Shown here: piece after piece, positions 16,945 to 25,354 of the stretch
Layout of the letters: each line of letters opens with the position of its first letter
Position numbering within the stretch: position 1 is the first letter of the stretch
NCBI GenBank assembly: GCA_023301665.1
Contig: JALZUL010000030.1
Location: 1 to 30,864 of the forward strand
Direction: 5' to 3'
From: Ascidiaceihabitans sp.
Lineage (GTDB): Bacteria > Pseudomonadota > Alphaproteobacteria > Rhodobacterales > Rhodobacteraceae
Length of the DNA: 30,864 bases
Translations under genes and position numbers: made by a program
The notes under the pieces: model-generated
Seen by the model: only the letters and a program-made list of their open reading frames with translations
Told to the model about the DNA's origin: nothing
Database searches by the model: none

Positions 16945-17958
16945 TTAGGCTAAATCGTCGTAGTCTGATTTAGCCATCATCTCAGCAAGCTCGCGGATGG
17001 TTACTTTTGGTTCCCATTTCAATTCATCACGTGCTTTGGTGGGGTCACCAATCAGCAAATCAACCTCAGCAGGGCGGAAGAACTCTTCGGAGATCTCCAC
17101 GATTTTCTTACCGGTTTTCCGGTCAACTGCTGTTTCGTTAACGCCTTCACCGTCCCAAGCCAGATCCATGCCCAGTGATTCACCTGCGAAGGTTACGAAG
17201 TCACGGATCGGAGTCGTAACGCCCGTAGCCAAAACATAGTCATCCGCTTTTTCCTGCTGCAGCATCATCCACATGCCACGAACGTAATCACCAGCAAAAC
17301 CCCAGTCACGTTTTGCATCAAGGTTGCCAAGAACAACAGGATCATTCCCACCACGTGCGATTGCAGCAAGAGCCAAAGTAATCTTGCGTGTCACGAATTC
17401 TTTGCCGCGAAGCGGGCTCTCGTGGTTAAACAAAATACCGGAAGAAGCATGCATGTCGAAGCTCTCACGATAGTTCATCGTGATGTAGTGGCCATAAACC
17501 TTGGCAACACCGTAAGGGGAGCGAGGATACAGACGTGTTGTTTCTTTCTGCGGAACCTCTTGGACCAAACCGAACATTTCGGATGTGGACGCTTGATAGA
17601 ACCGAGTTTCCGGCGCAACCATGCGCAGACAATCCAGAATACGCACAACCCCAACGCCATTTGCATCAGCTGCGTAGATCGGCAATTCCCAGCTCGATCC
17701 AACAAAGCTCTGCGCTGCCAGATTGTAGAATTCATCAACCTGAGTTTTCTCAATAACGCGCCGTATGTTATTCACCTCAGACAGATCGAAATCGTGGAGG
17801 TGAACGTCTTTGGTAATGCCAAGACGATCAAGCCGTGGTGTATCTGGCTGGGAAATTCGACGTACCCCGCCATGAACTTCGTAGCCTTGCTCTAAAAGAA
17901 ACTTGGAGAGGTAGGCGCCGTCTTGACCTGTTATGCCAGTAATGAAAGCCTTTTTCAT
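16945..17958 (-). CDS. gmd: GDP-mannose 4,6-dehydratase
   Basis: This enzyme converts GDP-mannose to GDP-4-dehydro-6-deoxymannose, the entry to GDP-L-fucose (or GDP-rhamnose / perosamine). GITGQDGAYL (8-17) is the dinucleotide loop; the catalytic Thr125 and Glu127 in STSEMFG and Tyr149/Lys153 in YGVAK are present; SGILFNHESPLRG (173-185) is the Gmd hallmark. The 337-residue length is normal. A ribosome binding site AAGGA lies about 13 bp before the ATG. With manC and fcl in the window, GDP-fucose is the expected product. The gene converges with fcl on the shared terminator. Confidence 0.96.
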   Translation of the reverse strand: MKKAFITGITGQDGAYLSKFLLEQGYEVHGGVRRISQPDTPRLDRLGITKDVHLHDFDLSEVNNIRRVIEKTQVDEFYNLAAQSFVGSSWELPIYAADANGVGVVRILDCLRMVAPETRFYQASTSEMFGLVQEVPQKETTRLYPRSPYGVAKVYGHYITMNYRESFDMHASSGILFNHESPLRGKEFVTRKITLALAAIARGGNDPVVLGNLDAKRDWGFAGDYVRGMWMMLQQEKADDYVLATGVTTPIRDFVTFAGESLGMDLAWDGEGVNETAVDRKTGKKIVEISEEFFRPAEVDLLIGDPTKARDELKWEPKVTIRELAEMMAKSDYDDLA

Positions 17959-18079
17959 GAAGGGAGCTGTCCTTTCGAATTTTCAAAAATACTTAAGATG
18001 CTCTTATCGGTAGATGCGAATAGCTGCAATCATCAATGAGTGGCATTCATATTATCGAAGGCCCGTTGAAACAGCATAT

Positions 18080-18928
18080 CTATTTGTACCCAAATGCGTC
18101 GAGAACATCGGCGAATATTATGTCCAATTTGTCAATTGTTTCTTGATCTAGCTTACGCGCATGATCGCCTGAACGAATTTGCCGGCGATGCTTTCTCACA
18201 TCTTCAATGGACACATCGGAAACGTGCTTTTCCGCCAGTGCCTGAATCATTTTCTCTTTGGCAGGTAGAGTACAATGTTCAGAAACATCCCGTGCCCAAT
18301 CTTCAAAGTTGTCGATGATATATTCGTACTTGTAGACTTTCAGGTCTGGGTCCGAAGACAGCATTTCAACATACTTGCGCCAACGAGGCAGCATTTTGTT
18401 GGCTTGCTTGATAACGTATTTTTCAATCGGCGGTATTTTGGTGTTTTCTTCGCGTACGTCACCCTCTGTTTGGCCAGGTTTACGATGGCTAAAACGCGCA
18501 GAAAAATAAAAAGAGGTTAGGATGTCGCGTGGATCACGAACGACAAGGAAACGTTTATAGTTTTCGTAGTCTGGTACTTCCACACAGTTTTGAGATTGGC
18601 GGAATGGACCGTAAAAATAGCCATTGGGTTTAAACAGTTCCAAGGTTTCATCGGTAATCTCGATGTTCTGCCCAGCTTCAAAATACTCAGAGGCAATGTT
18701 GATCATGGGCGCGCCTGCACTTTGAGCCAGTTTCTTTACGGCACTAAAGAAATACCGCCCCTGAAGCGTCCCTTGTTTTCCGGAGACCCAGAAGTAAGGA
18801 TACTGGGTTATGGAAAAGAACAAATATGGAAACAGATATTCATCCCATTGGCTGGCAGTTGATTGCAAAGCAATCAATGAAAAGCTGATGTGCGCGACCG
18901 GGCTGTACGGATGGTGTTCGAGCATCAA
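18080..18928 (-). CDS. Sulfotransferase-like protein with 5' end fused to an IS remnant
   Basis: This is a putative PAPS-dependent sulfotransferase that would sulfate a sugar of the polysaccharide. The 3'-phosphate-binding region YKRFLVVRDPRDILTSFYFS (124-143) is clear. SGKQGTLQGRYFF (49-61) can be a 5'-phosphosulfate loop (K-x-G-T), though it departs from the usual PKSGTT. The helical C-terminus with IRSGDHARKL also fits the family. The first 13 or so residues (MMLEHHPYSPVAH) are antisense to the IS3 OrfA sequence that starts at about 18887. The natural start is therefore lost or altered, and expression depends on a borrowed start codon. No in-frame ATG lies between the junction and the 5' loop. 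It is intact downstream but possibly a 5'-truncated pseudogene. Confidence 0.65.
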   Translation of the reverse strand: MMLEHHPYSPVAHISFSLIALQSTASQWDEYLFPYLFFSITQYPYFWVSGKQGTLQGRYFFSAVKKLAQSAGAPMINIASEYFEAGQNIEITDETLELFKPNGYFYGPFRQSQNCVEVPDYENYKRFLVVRDPRDILTSFYFSARFSHRKPGQTEGDVREENTKIPPIEKYVIKQANKMLPRWRKYVEMLSSDPDLKVYKYEYIIDNFEDWARDVSEHCTLPAKEKMIQALAEKHVSDVSIEDVRKHRRQIRSGDHARKLDQETIDKLDIIFADVLDAFGYK

Positions 18929-19665
18929 GGCGAATTTGAGAGCCTGTCAGCGGCAATAAAGTCGATTGCGCCTAAGATTGGTTGTGGGCCCTATACGCTT
19001 CGGGCGGTGGTTGAGCGGCTGATGCGAGACATTGGCATTAAAGGGGTCCGGCGTGGAAGAAGGTCAAAACGACTTGGCCGGACAAGGCTCTGGCCAGCCC
19101 TATGGATCGAGTGAACAGGCAGTTCCGTGCAACGATACCCAACCAACTCTGCCCTCTCATCGCTGCAAGCAGCGATTGCCTGGTAATAGGTGTCGGATTT
19201 TACCTATGTCTCGACTTGGTAGGGGTTCGTGTACGTCGCCTTTGTGATCGATACCTTTGCCAACAAGATCGTGGGCTGGCGGGCATCTAAATCGCAACAA
19301 ACTCAATTTGTCTTGGATGCTTTAGAGCAGGCGCATTATTCCAGCGACCTGTTGATAGCCTTATCCATCACAGCGGCCGAGGCAGCCAATACCTGTCGAT
19401 CAAATTGACGGATGCCGGACTGGAACCCAGCGTTGGCACCGTCGGCTCTTCGTATGACAATGCGCGCGCCGAGACGATGATTGGCCTCTTCAAGGCAGAG
19501 ATCATTCACAGATTAGGGCCGTGGAAGTCAGCTGATGCCCTCGAATGGGGAACCCTCAAATGGGTAGACTGGTTCAACAATCGCCGTCTGCTCGAACCAA
19601 TCGCATACATCACCCCAACAGAGGCATACTATGCAACTATGAACGCGTTCGATAAAGTTGCTTGA
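18887..19665 (+). pseudogene. IS3-family transposase orfA/orfB remnant
   Basis: OrfA survives as RDRAVRMVFEHQGEFE through IAPKIGCGPYTL. It then jumps directly to OrfB sequence VVERLMRDIGIKGVRRGR, so the orfA end and orfB start are deleted (near 19008). OrfB is interrupted by a 37-bp insertion (19152-19188) inside the NQLW-VSDFTYV block, a TAG stop at 19220-19222 after FTYVSTW, and a frame change near 19340. The second catalytic Asp of the DDE triad (HHSDRGSQY in relatives) is Gly here (GGC at 19375-19377, HHSGRGSQY). The final section, 19405-19665, is open and reads EPSVGTVGSSYDNARAE through WVDWFNNRRLLEPI, the normal IS3 C-terminus. Confidence 0.8.
19152..19188. repeat. 37-bp insertion with palindrome inside the transposase remnant
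   Basis: Relative to IS3-family OrfB, the codons for NQLW and VSDFTYV are separated by 37 extra bases. The insert contains ATCGCTGC-AA-GCAGCGAT (19159-19176), a perfect inverted repeat with 8-bp arms. I see no second copy in the window. Confidence 0.5.
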
Positions 19666-19704
19666 GAATGACTAAACAGTCTCCGGCAAAACCAGGGCGG
19701 TTCA

Positions 19705-20165
19705 GCTCTGAGATCAACCGAGTTCGCTGGGGAGTAGTGAGTAAGTTTATCTCCAGAACCCGAACATGGCCTATTGTTAGTAGCATCCCCCTGGATTCCG
19801 GCCCAAGTTGTTGCAGGGCAAAACGTGCTCGAGGTGCTAAAGCAGGAAGGCAAACATCCGGCGCTTGTACTCTTGGCGGCGCCGGGCGTGGCGCTGGCAC
19901 AGTTGCTGGCCGGTCAAATCCCGGCCTGCCTCCTATCTATCTAGGCGCAGGCGATCCTGCTATACTGGTGGCAGATACAAACCGTGCAGCGGCCATTCTG
20001 AACTGGCGTTCCACGCACAGTGATCTGGACTAAATCGTAACGGATACATGGCATTACGCGAAGCGTACTGAACGCTGTTGAAGCGGCTGCAGCACAATGT
20101 TACCCTGAACTACAGCAAAGTACATGCTGATAAAAATATGCGCTGACAGAATGGAAAAGCCGCTG
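19705..20165. other. Gene-poor scar with fragments of unrelated genes
   Basis: No complete gene fits here. 19741-19943 holds an open plus-strand stretch reading PEPEHGLLLVASPWIPAQ, then VLEVLKQEGKHPALVLLAAP. It looks like real protein sequence but has no start codon context and ends at TAG; I do not recognise it. The galE remnant follows immediately. The segment looks like debris between the IS remnant and the next cassette. Confidence 0.5.
19944..20066 (+). pseudogene. galE: UDP-glucose 4-epimerase 3' remnant
   Basis: GAGDPAILVADTNRAAAILNW followed by RSTHSDLD-stop-IV matches the C-terminal end of GalE (typically RRAGDPA.LVAD..KA...L.W....DLD.IV). A TAA at 20031-20033 interrupts the DLDxIV block, and nothing of the upstream 300 residues remains. 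It is a dead fragment, which shows that a galactose-epimerase gene once sat in this locus or its donor. Confidence 0.6.
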
Positions 20166-21059
20166 ATGGACACTACCAAAATATGCATCCTCGCAAATTG
20201 CGTACATCACAGCCTTGCGCTGACGTTGAGGCAGAATTTGCCAGGGGTTAAGGTCGTTTCCTATCCACTGTTCGCAATTGCCCCGGAAAAATATCCTGAA
20301 ATCCTGGCCAATCTGGCCACGTTTGACGCCATTTTGATGTTGGACCACTCAGAAAAATTCCACCCCCTCGATACGGCCACTGTGCGCCAGCATTATGGTG
20401 ATAAGACCTATGTCTGTCCCACGCCCTTTTTTGCGGGTCAGCAGCCTGATATGTGCTATATGGTTGCCAATGGCACACGCCTTGTCTCGCATGATGCCTT
20501 GATGGGGGACTACAATAGCGCATTGTTGTTTTGGGAATGTCAGGCTGGGCGCGGTACCGACGATATCGTTGCCGATTACGTCAGCGGTACGGCCTTTGGC
20601 AAGATAAAACTCCGAGCTTTATGGGAGGCGAGCCTTGAGCGGTTGCGCAGCGACGAAAAGAACACCGAAATCGAGATCAGTCCGATTATTGCGAAACTGG
20701 CCCCTACAAAACAGCTATTTTTATCTTTCAACCACCCAACAGAAGAGCTGATCTGTGCCATTGCCGAGAGCTTTGCGCAGAAAGCTTTCGATTTTGACGG
20801 TGAATTTTCCCCCATACCCGCCGCTGTGCATGATCTATATGCTGATGCTTTCTGGCCTATCCGCGACGAAGTCATGCAGGCCAACGGTATGGATTTTGAG
20901 CGGCGTGGAACATTCAAGCGCCCGGACCGGATGGGCGGCGAGACGCTTAGTGTCGAAGAATTTGCACGCCTGAGTTGCGATTATTATAAGTCACTGCCTG
21001 ATCTCGATAAGATCAAAGTTGTGACGCCTAATTATCTACCGACACATTTGGAGATCTGA
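20166..21059 (+). CDS. WcbI-like polysaccharide biosynthesis protein
   Basis: This is a putative capsule-modifying enzyme of the WcbI family, proposed acetyltransferases found in capsule loci. The opening KICILANCVHHSLALTLRQ resembles the WcbI N-terminus (a hydrophobic strand followed by NC). The DHSEKF segment and the conserved FLSFNHPTEELI, with an HP motif that relatives share, also fit. I took ATG 20166 because it begins just before the family core; starts at 20124 and 20151 are in frame. It lies 3 bp before a sulfotransferase gene on the same strand, so the two are co-transcribed. The actual group transferred is unknown; the family assignment is moderate. Confidence 0.65.
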   Translation: MDTTKICILANCVHHSLALTLRQNLPGVKVVSYPLFAIAPEKYPEILANLATFDAILMLDHSEKFHPLDTATVRQHYGDKTYVCPTPFFAGQQPDMCYMVANGTRLVSHDALMGDYNSALLFWECQAGRGTDDIVADYVSGTAFGKIKLRALWEASLERLRSDEKNTEIEISPIIAKLAPTKQLFLSFNHPTEELICAIAESFAQKAFDFDGEFSPIPAAVHDLYADAFWPIRDEVMQANGMDFERRGTFKRPDRMGGETLSVEEFARLSCDYYKSLPDLDKIKVVTPNYLPTHLEI

Positions 21060-21062
21060 ATT

Positions 21063-21860
21063 ATGAAAAAAGTTGTTCTTGTTCACTTTGGACGGAGTGG
21101 GTCAACCGTTTTTGCCAAGATGATTGAAGCGGCTACCGATGTCGTGTGGCTGCACGAGACTTATTCATTGATCTGGCAAGGTATGGAAAACAAGGCTGAC
21201 TACAATTTCGATTGTGCCTATATGGTCGATATTGCAAAAAAAGGCGTTGAGCGCGGTGCCCGCCCTTCTACACGTCTGATAGGCTTGGAAGCCAAGCTCA
21301 TTAACTTCATCCATTCGGGCAATTGCACGATGCAGCAATATGTGCAGGCGATGAAGGCGCAGGGCGACTGGGAAGTTGTGACTCTGATGCGCCGTAACGT
21401 GCTTGCACGGGTGCTGAGCATCTACCGTGCGGCAGAATCCGGTGTCTGGCATATCAAAAAAGAAACCTCCGCCGGAAAGCGCCGCAGCACTGCGAAAAAA
21501 ACCAGCAAGGATATGGCATTTTCCCTACCCATGTCTGATTTGTTCGATCCGGATACGGGTGTACGCGGTGACAATTTGGTTGATTTCCTGCGCAACGTAC
21601 AAAAGCGTGAAGCCCACATGATGACCAACCTGCATAAGGAATGCGACGTCGCTCTTGAATTGGTCTATGAAGACCATGTTCGGGAAGATCCGTCTACGGC
21701 CCATAATATGTTCCGTAAAACTTTTGATCTGCCCGCAACACGTGCTAAGGTAGGATTGAATAAAACTGGCGGTGACGTCCGCAAAGAGCTTAAGAATTTT
21801 GATAAGGTTCAGGCTGCCCTACAAGGCACCGATTTCGAATGGATGATAGACGACCTCTAA
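21063..21860 (+). CDS. Sulfotransferase
   Basis: This is a predicted PAPS-dependent carbohydrate sulfotransferase of 265 residues. The N-terminal loop FGRSGSTVF (9-17) binds the 5'-phosphosulfate, and VVTLMRRNVLARVLSIYR (105-122) is the 3'-phosphate-binding strand-helix with the conserved Arg and Ser. These are close to the NodH/Stf0 style (GRSGS). The C-terminal part is short and acidic. A good ribosome binding site, GGAG, lies about 11 bp before the ATG. It is sandwiched between the WcbI-like gene (3-bp gap) and the 1151-residue glycosyltransferase (38-bp gap), so it probably decorates the same chain. Confidence 0.8.
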   Translation: MKKVVLVHFGRSGSTVFAKMIEAATDVVWLHETYSLIWQGMENKADYNFDCAYMVDIAKKGVERGARPSTRLIGLEAKLINFIHSGNCTMQQYVQAMKAQGDWEVVTLMRRNVLARVLSIYRAAESGVWHIKKETSAGKRRSTAKKTSKDMAFSLPMSDLFDPDTGVRGDNLVDFLRNVQKREAHMMTNLHKECDVALELVYEDHVREDPSTAHNMFRKTFDLPATRAKVGLNKTGGDVRKELKNFDKVQAALQGTDFEWMIDDL

Positions 21861-21898
21861 GGCCTTCTACATCTCCTGCCTGTTAAGGACTTAATACA

Positions 21899-24800
21899 TT
21901 GAAAAAAGTAATTGTCATCGACCCGGATTGCCGGAACGAAAAATCGCATAATATGCTTGCGACCTATCGCGCCTGCTTGGCCGCGAAGGCCTCTGGATTT
22001 CCAGTTGATGCAATTGTGAATCGTATCTTTCCAACCGCTAATCTGCTGCTTGATGATATCTGCGGAACGGTCACCCGCGAATGGCCCACATTTGCCTTTA
22101 ACGAGGAGGATGATCCAGCAAGCCCTAATGTCACCACTTTTCACGACGTCTATGATGGGGTGCGCTCACGTTGGGAAAAATTCCACTATGCTTTGCTGGA
22201 CTTGCACCAGCGTGCGCATGTGGATGCCGATACAGTTTTGTTCATGCATACCACCAGTGCGCCCGCCCTGATGGGGATTTTACAATATCTTCTGGCTCTT
22301 GATCCAGAAAGACGGCCGCAGTTTTATTGTCTTCTCTATTGCACTCATGAGATCATCCAAGGGCCCCAATTGCCTGGTGTATCCAACCTCAAGGTGCTGG
22401 AACGTTTGCGCGACGAAAATTTAATTGGCACATCCGTGTTTTTCCATGTCGAGACTACAGGTCTGCAAGAGCATTACAACCGTCTGGGGTTTGATTTTCC
22501 GGTTGTGATGGGGCCACTGGACCAGTTGGAAGACTCCACTGCGCAAGCACCGGCGGCAACCGGGCGCAAGGTGGTTTCTTTTCTGGGCGAGGCGCGTGAG
22601 GAAAAGGGCTTCCATCTGGTGCCGGACATCATCGAGGCCATGCATCGGCTCAACCCCGGCCACGACATCGAGTACCGGATCCAAACCTACAGCAATCCGA
22701 CCAATGCAACAGCAACGACACTGGACGCAGTGGCGCGGGTAATTGCCCTGCAAGATGCGGGCGTGCCGATTGTGGTTTTGGGCGAATTGACGAAAGATGT
22801 GTTCTCCGACGAGCTGAAGGCATCCCATGTAATGCTGATGCCTTACGATGCGGAGGCTTACCGTGCGCGTGGATCGGGCGTTGTTTATGACTCGCTGATG
22901 TTTGGGGCGCGGGTGGTATGTACTCCCGGCACCGACATCCACAAAACATTTGCCGACTATGGGGTCACCGTTCCCGAGACCCCCGACGCCAAAGGTTTTG
23001 CCACAGAAATTTTGCGCGTGATCGGAAACAACAATGCCCCAGATATCTCGGGGTTACAGAAATACAATATAGACAATTTCTTCGACACGCTGTTTGCGGT
23101 CCATGCCCCTACCACCCGTAGTCTACCGGCTGTCACGACACAGGGGCGCTGCCTGCACGGGCTCGTTCTGCCGGTGGATGGCGGCCACGGGTTTGTCGAA
23201 CGAGCACAGATCAAAATGCTTGACACATTAGGAATGCACCGGCTGATTTTTGGTATTCCATGGGTCAACGGGTTGGATGGAATGGCCTATTTCCGCGACC
23301 ATTTCATTGAATTCTATTTTGCCTCACCCGAGACGCGCGGCGCAGTGATATGTTTTCCCGAGGTGATTGACGATGCTGGTTTCCGCGAGATGTTCGCAAT
23401 GTATCACGACGGCCGCGCCTCGGTTTATTCCCAGGAAACGTTCCAGCGTCTGGTTTCCAAATACGTCAACTGCGGCCCTGTCCTTGAGGCCCTTTTAAAA
23501 GTTTCGCCGGTGGATAGCGCCCTGCTCAACTATGCATGGATAGCCCCGATGGTGGACAAAATTCGTGCGGCCCAGCCCGACACACCCGTTAGGATGGCGT
23601 GCGAAGTACACGACTATCAGTCCCAACAGAATATATTTCGACGCGAAGCCTTTAGCACCGCGCATAATCTAGAGTGGAGCAACCAGAACATCACCGCCGA
23701 TCTGGAAAGTGAAACCCGCGTCGAGATACAGGCACTCACACGGTTCGACCACAACATCTACATCTCCGACACGCTACGCGGGCAGCTACAGCCCCCCGGA
23801 AGCAAGGGCGATCAGGTGATCTATCCGCCCAATATCAACTTCCCCGACATCAGCGACCAGACTGCGACTACCGATCTTGAACTGGATCCGAAAGTGATCG
23901 ATTACATCTGCAAGAACGGCTTCCCTAATGTGGATCTGCTGTTTGTCGGCACTGCCCACGAGGCCAACCGCGCTTCGCTTGTGTTTTTGCTGGACGAGGT
24001 CATGCCACAGGCGCGCGCCAAAGGCCCCGTTACCCTGTTTATCGTCGGCAACATCAACGGCCTGTTTAGCGAAGCACAGCAAACACAATACGCCGCCGAG
24101 GGAAGCTTTTTCATTGGACGAGTGGATGATATCAACGCGTGGTATATGGCCGCGCGTGTAGTCTCGCTGGCAGTGACACAAGGCACAGGTTTCCCAACCA
24201 AAGTTATTGAAACCCTGTCTCTAGGACAGTGTTTCTCCGCTACCTCAGCCGCGTTTTACGAATTGGCCCGTGCCGCGGGTCGTAAATTCAATGTTGCCAA
24301 GACATCCCGCGAGATGGCTCGTGACATCACCACCCTTCTGGCCAGCCCCGCCAAGCGGGCCAAACGTGGCAAGGTTGGGCGCCAATTCTACGATAAACAC
24401 TTCTCGCAACAGAACTATATCCGTCAGTGGTCCGAGGCGCTTGCTGTTAGGGCACTTACCCCACCGCACGAACCGATGTTGGCCCACCGCGAGGCGGACG
24501 GCCCCTTCCACGAGACATTCCTGGCATCGACCTTGCCGCTTACCCTCGACAGGATAGACCTTTCCCGGGCCGAAACAGGGTTGTTCGGCGACTGGAGCCA
24601 CCCTGAGACGCAATATCGCTGGATTGACGGAGATATGGGCCGGATCATCCTGTTCACACCTGCGCGGGTGCTGATTACCGCGGCCACTTTCTTGGCCCGT
24701 CTATCGGAGGCCGTATTAGAAGACGGTGCGCGTATTGTTGTTACCGTAAACGGCACCACATTGGGCGAAAGCCGCGTCAGCCACATTTTTGACCACTACA

Positions 24801-25354
24801 CCATCGAGAGCGAGGACGGCATCTGGGTGGAAGGGGTAGTCGACATCAACTTGCATTGTCCACAGGGCATGCCCCTGGGGCTCGACATGCGCAATCTGTC
24901 CACTCTGTTCAAGTTCATCGAATTTGATTTCTTCGAGAATGCCGAGGACCGCCGGCCTCCGCTCGACAAGCTTCATGCAGAGCGTGAATTCGATCTAGAA
25001 GGACCCTATCCACAATTCGCAATTGAGCGCCAGTTTACCTGGGTAGGGCGCGGTGGTTTACACCTGACTCGCGGGCATAAAGGCGAATTCAAAGGAAGAC
25101 TGAAGATTGAAGGTTTCACCGACTTATCTCATCAGGTAATCGAGATTCGCACGGACGAAGGGCAAGTGGAAACGATTCAGATCACCGAAGATGTAACCGC
25201 ACGGACAGAGTTTAGTGTAGAGGTGGATGTCCAAGCCACTCAACTCGAGCTTACGGCCACGCATGTCGGACAATTCCCGCCGCCAGACAACCGCGTCACT
25301 GGGATGGCCGTCTACAATATGACGCTGGATGGCGATCCCGTGCCTTGGGGATGA
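21899..25354 (+). CDS. Giant multidomain glycosyltransferase (two GT4-like modules plus C-terminal beta domain)
   Basis: This 1151-residue protein starts at TTG with AAGGAC about 10 bp upstream. Residues 1-390 form a GT-B module: VIDPDCRNEKSH (6-17), VVSFLGEAREEKGFHLVPD (225-243), and MLMPYDAEAYRARGSGVVYD (312-331), the donor-site region. Residues about 410-665 form a less clear section with LIFGIPWVNGLDG and ETRVEIQALTRFDHNIY. Residues about 675-860 are a second GT4-like module: LLFVGTAHEANRASL, FFIGRVDDINAWYMAARV, GFPTKVIETLSLGQC. Residues about 885-985 hold a beta domain (GDWSHPETQYRW ... VTVNGTTLGES) shared with the protein encoded at 29126, and another beta-rich stretch follows. It may add two different sugars. 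Its base use looks richer in C-ending codons than the rml or kps genes, suggesting separate origin. Confidence 0.8.
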   Translation: MKKVIVIDPDCRNEKSHNMLATYRACLAAKASGFPVDAIVNRIFPTANLLLDDICGTVTREWPTFAFNEEDDPASPNVTTFHDVYDGVRSRWEKFHYALLDLHQRAHVDADTVLFMHTTSAPALMGILQYLLALDPERRPQFYCLLYCTHEIIQGPQLPGVSNLKVLERLRDENLIGTSVFFHVETTGLQEHYNRLGFDFPVVMGPLDQLEDSTAQAPAATGRKVVSFLGEAREEKGFHLVPDIIEAMHRLNPGHDIEYRIQTYSNPTNATATTLDAVARVIALQDAGVPIVVLGELTKDVFSDELKASHVMLMPYDAEAYRARGSGVVYDSLMFGARVVCTPGTDIHKTFADYGVTVPETPDAKGFATEILRVIGNNNAPDISGLQKYNIDNFFDTLFAVHAPTTRSLPAVTTQGRCLHGLVLPVDGGHGFVERAQIKMLDTLGMHRLIFGIPWVNGLDGMAYFRDHFIEFYFASPETRGAVICFPEVIDDAGFREMFAMYHDGRASVYSQETFQRLVSKYVNCGPVLEALLKVSPVDSALLNYAWIAPMVDKIRAAQPDTPVRMACEVHDYQSQQNIFRREAFSTAHNLEWSNQNITADLESETRVEIQALTRFDHNIYISDTLRGQLQPPGSKGDQVIYPPNINFPDISDQTATTDLELDPKVIDYICKNGFPNVDLLFVGTAHEANRASLVFLLDEVMPQARAKGPVTLFIVGNINGLFSEAQQTQYAAEGSFFIGRVDDINAWYMAARVVSLAVTQGTGFPTKVIETLSLGQCFSATSAAFYELARAAGRKFNVAKTSREMARDITTLLASPAKRAKRGKVGRQFYDKHFSQQNYIRQWSEALAVRALTPPHEPMLAHREADGPFHETFLASTLPLTLDRIDLSRAETGLFGDWSHPETQYRWIDGDMGRIILFTPARVLITAATFLARLSEAVLEDGARIVVTVNGTTLGESRVSHIFDHYTIESEDGIWVEGVVDINLHCPQGMPLGLDMRNLSTLFKFIEFDFFENAEDRRPPLDKLHAEREFDLEGPYPQFAIERQFTWVGRGGLHLTRGHKGEFKGRLKIEGFTDLSHQVIEIRTDEGQVETIQITEDVTARTEFSVEVDVQATQLELTATHVGQFPPPDNRVTGMAVYNMTLDGDPVPWG

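Larger units (their letters stand above)
18885..19704 (+). mobile_element. Decayed IS3-family insertion sequence
   Basis: The right part of an IS3-group element is recognisable from coding remnants and from its right end, where CCAGGGCGGTTCA (19692-19704) matches the usual outer repeat of this group. The left end, with the expected TGAACCGCC, is absent: the element starts abruptly inside orfA at about 18887, where it meets the sulfotransferase gene. It can no longer move by itself. Confidence 0.75.

Noticed and set aside
17422..17895. 157-residue plus-strand open frame inside gmd
   Set aside because: It lies antisense to the catalytic core of gmd, which is unambiguous; composition fits a shadow frame.
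19637..19900. Minus-strand open frame of 87 residues after the IS3 remnant
   Set aside because: It spans the IS3 end and unrelated debris, so it cannot be one old gene; Pro/Arg/Ala-rich shadow sequence.
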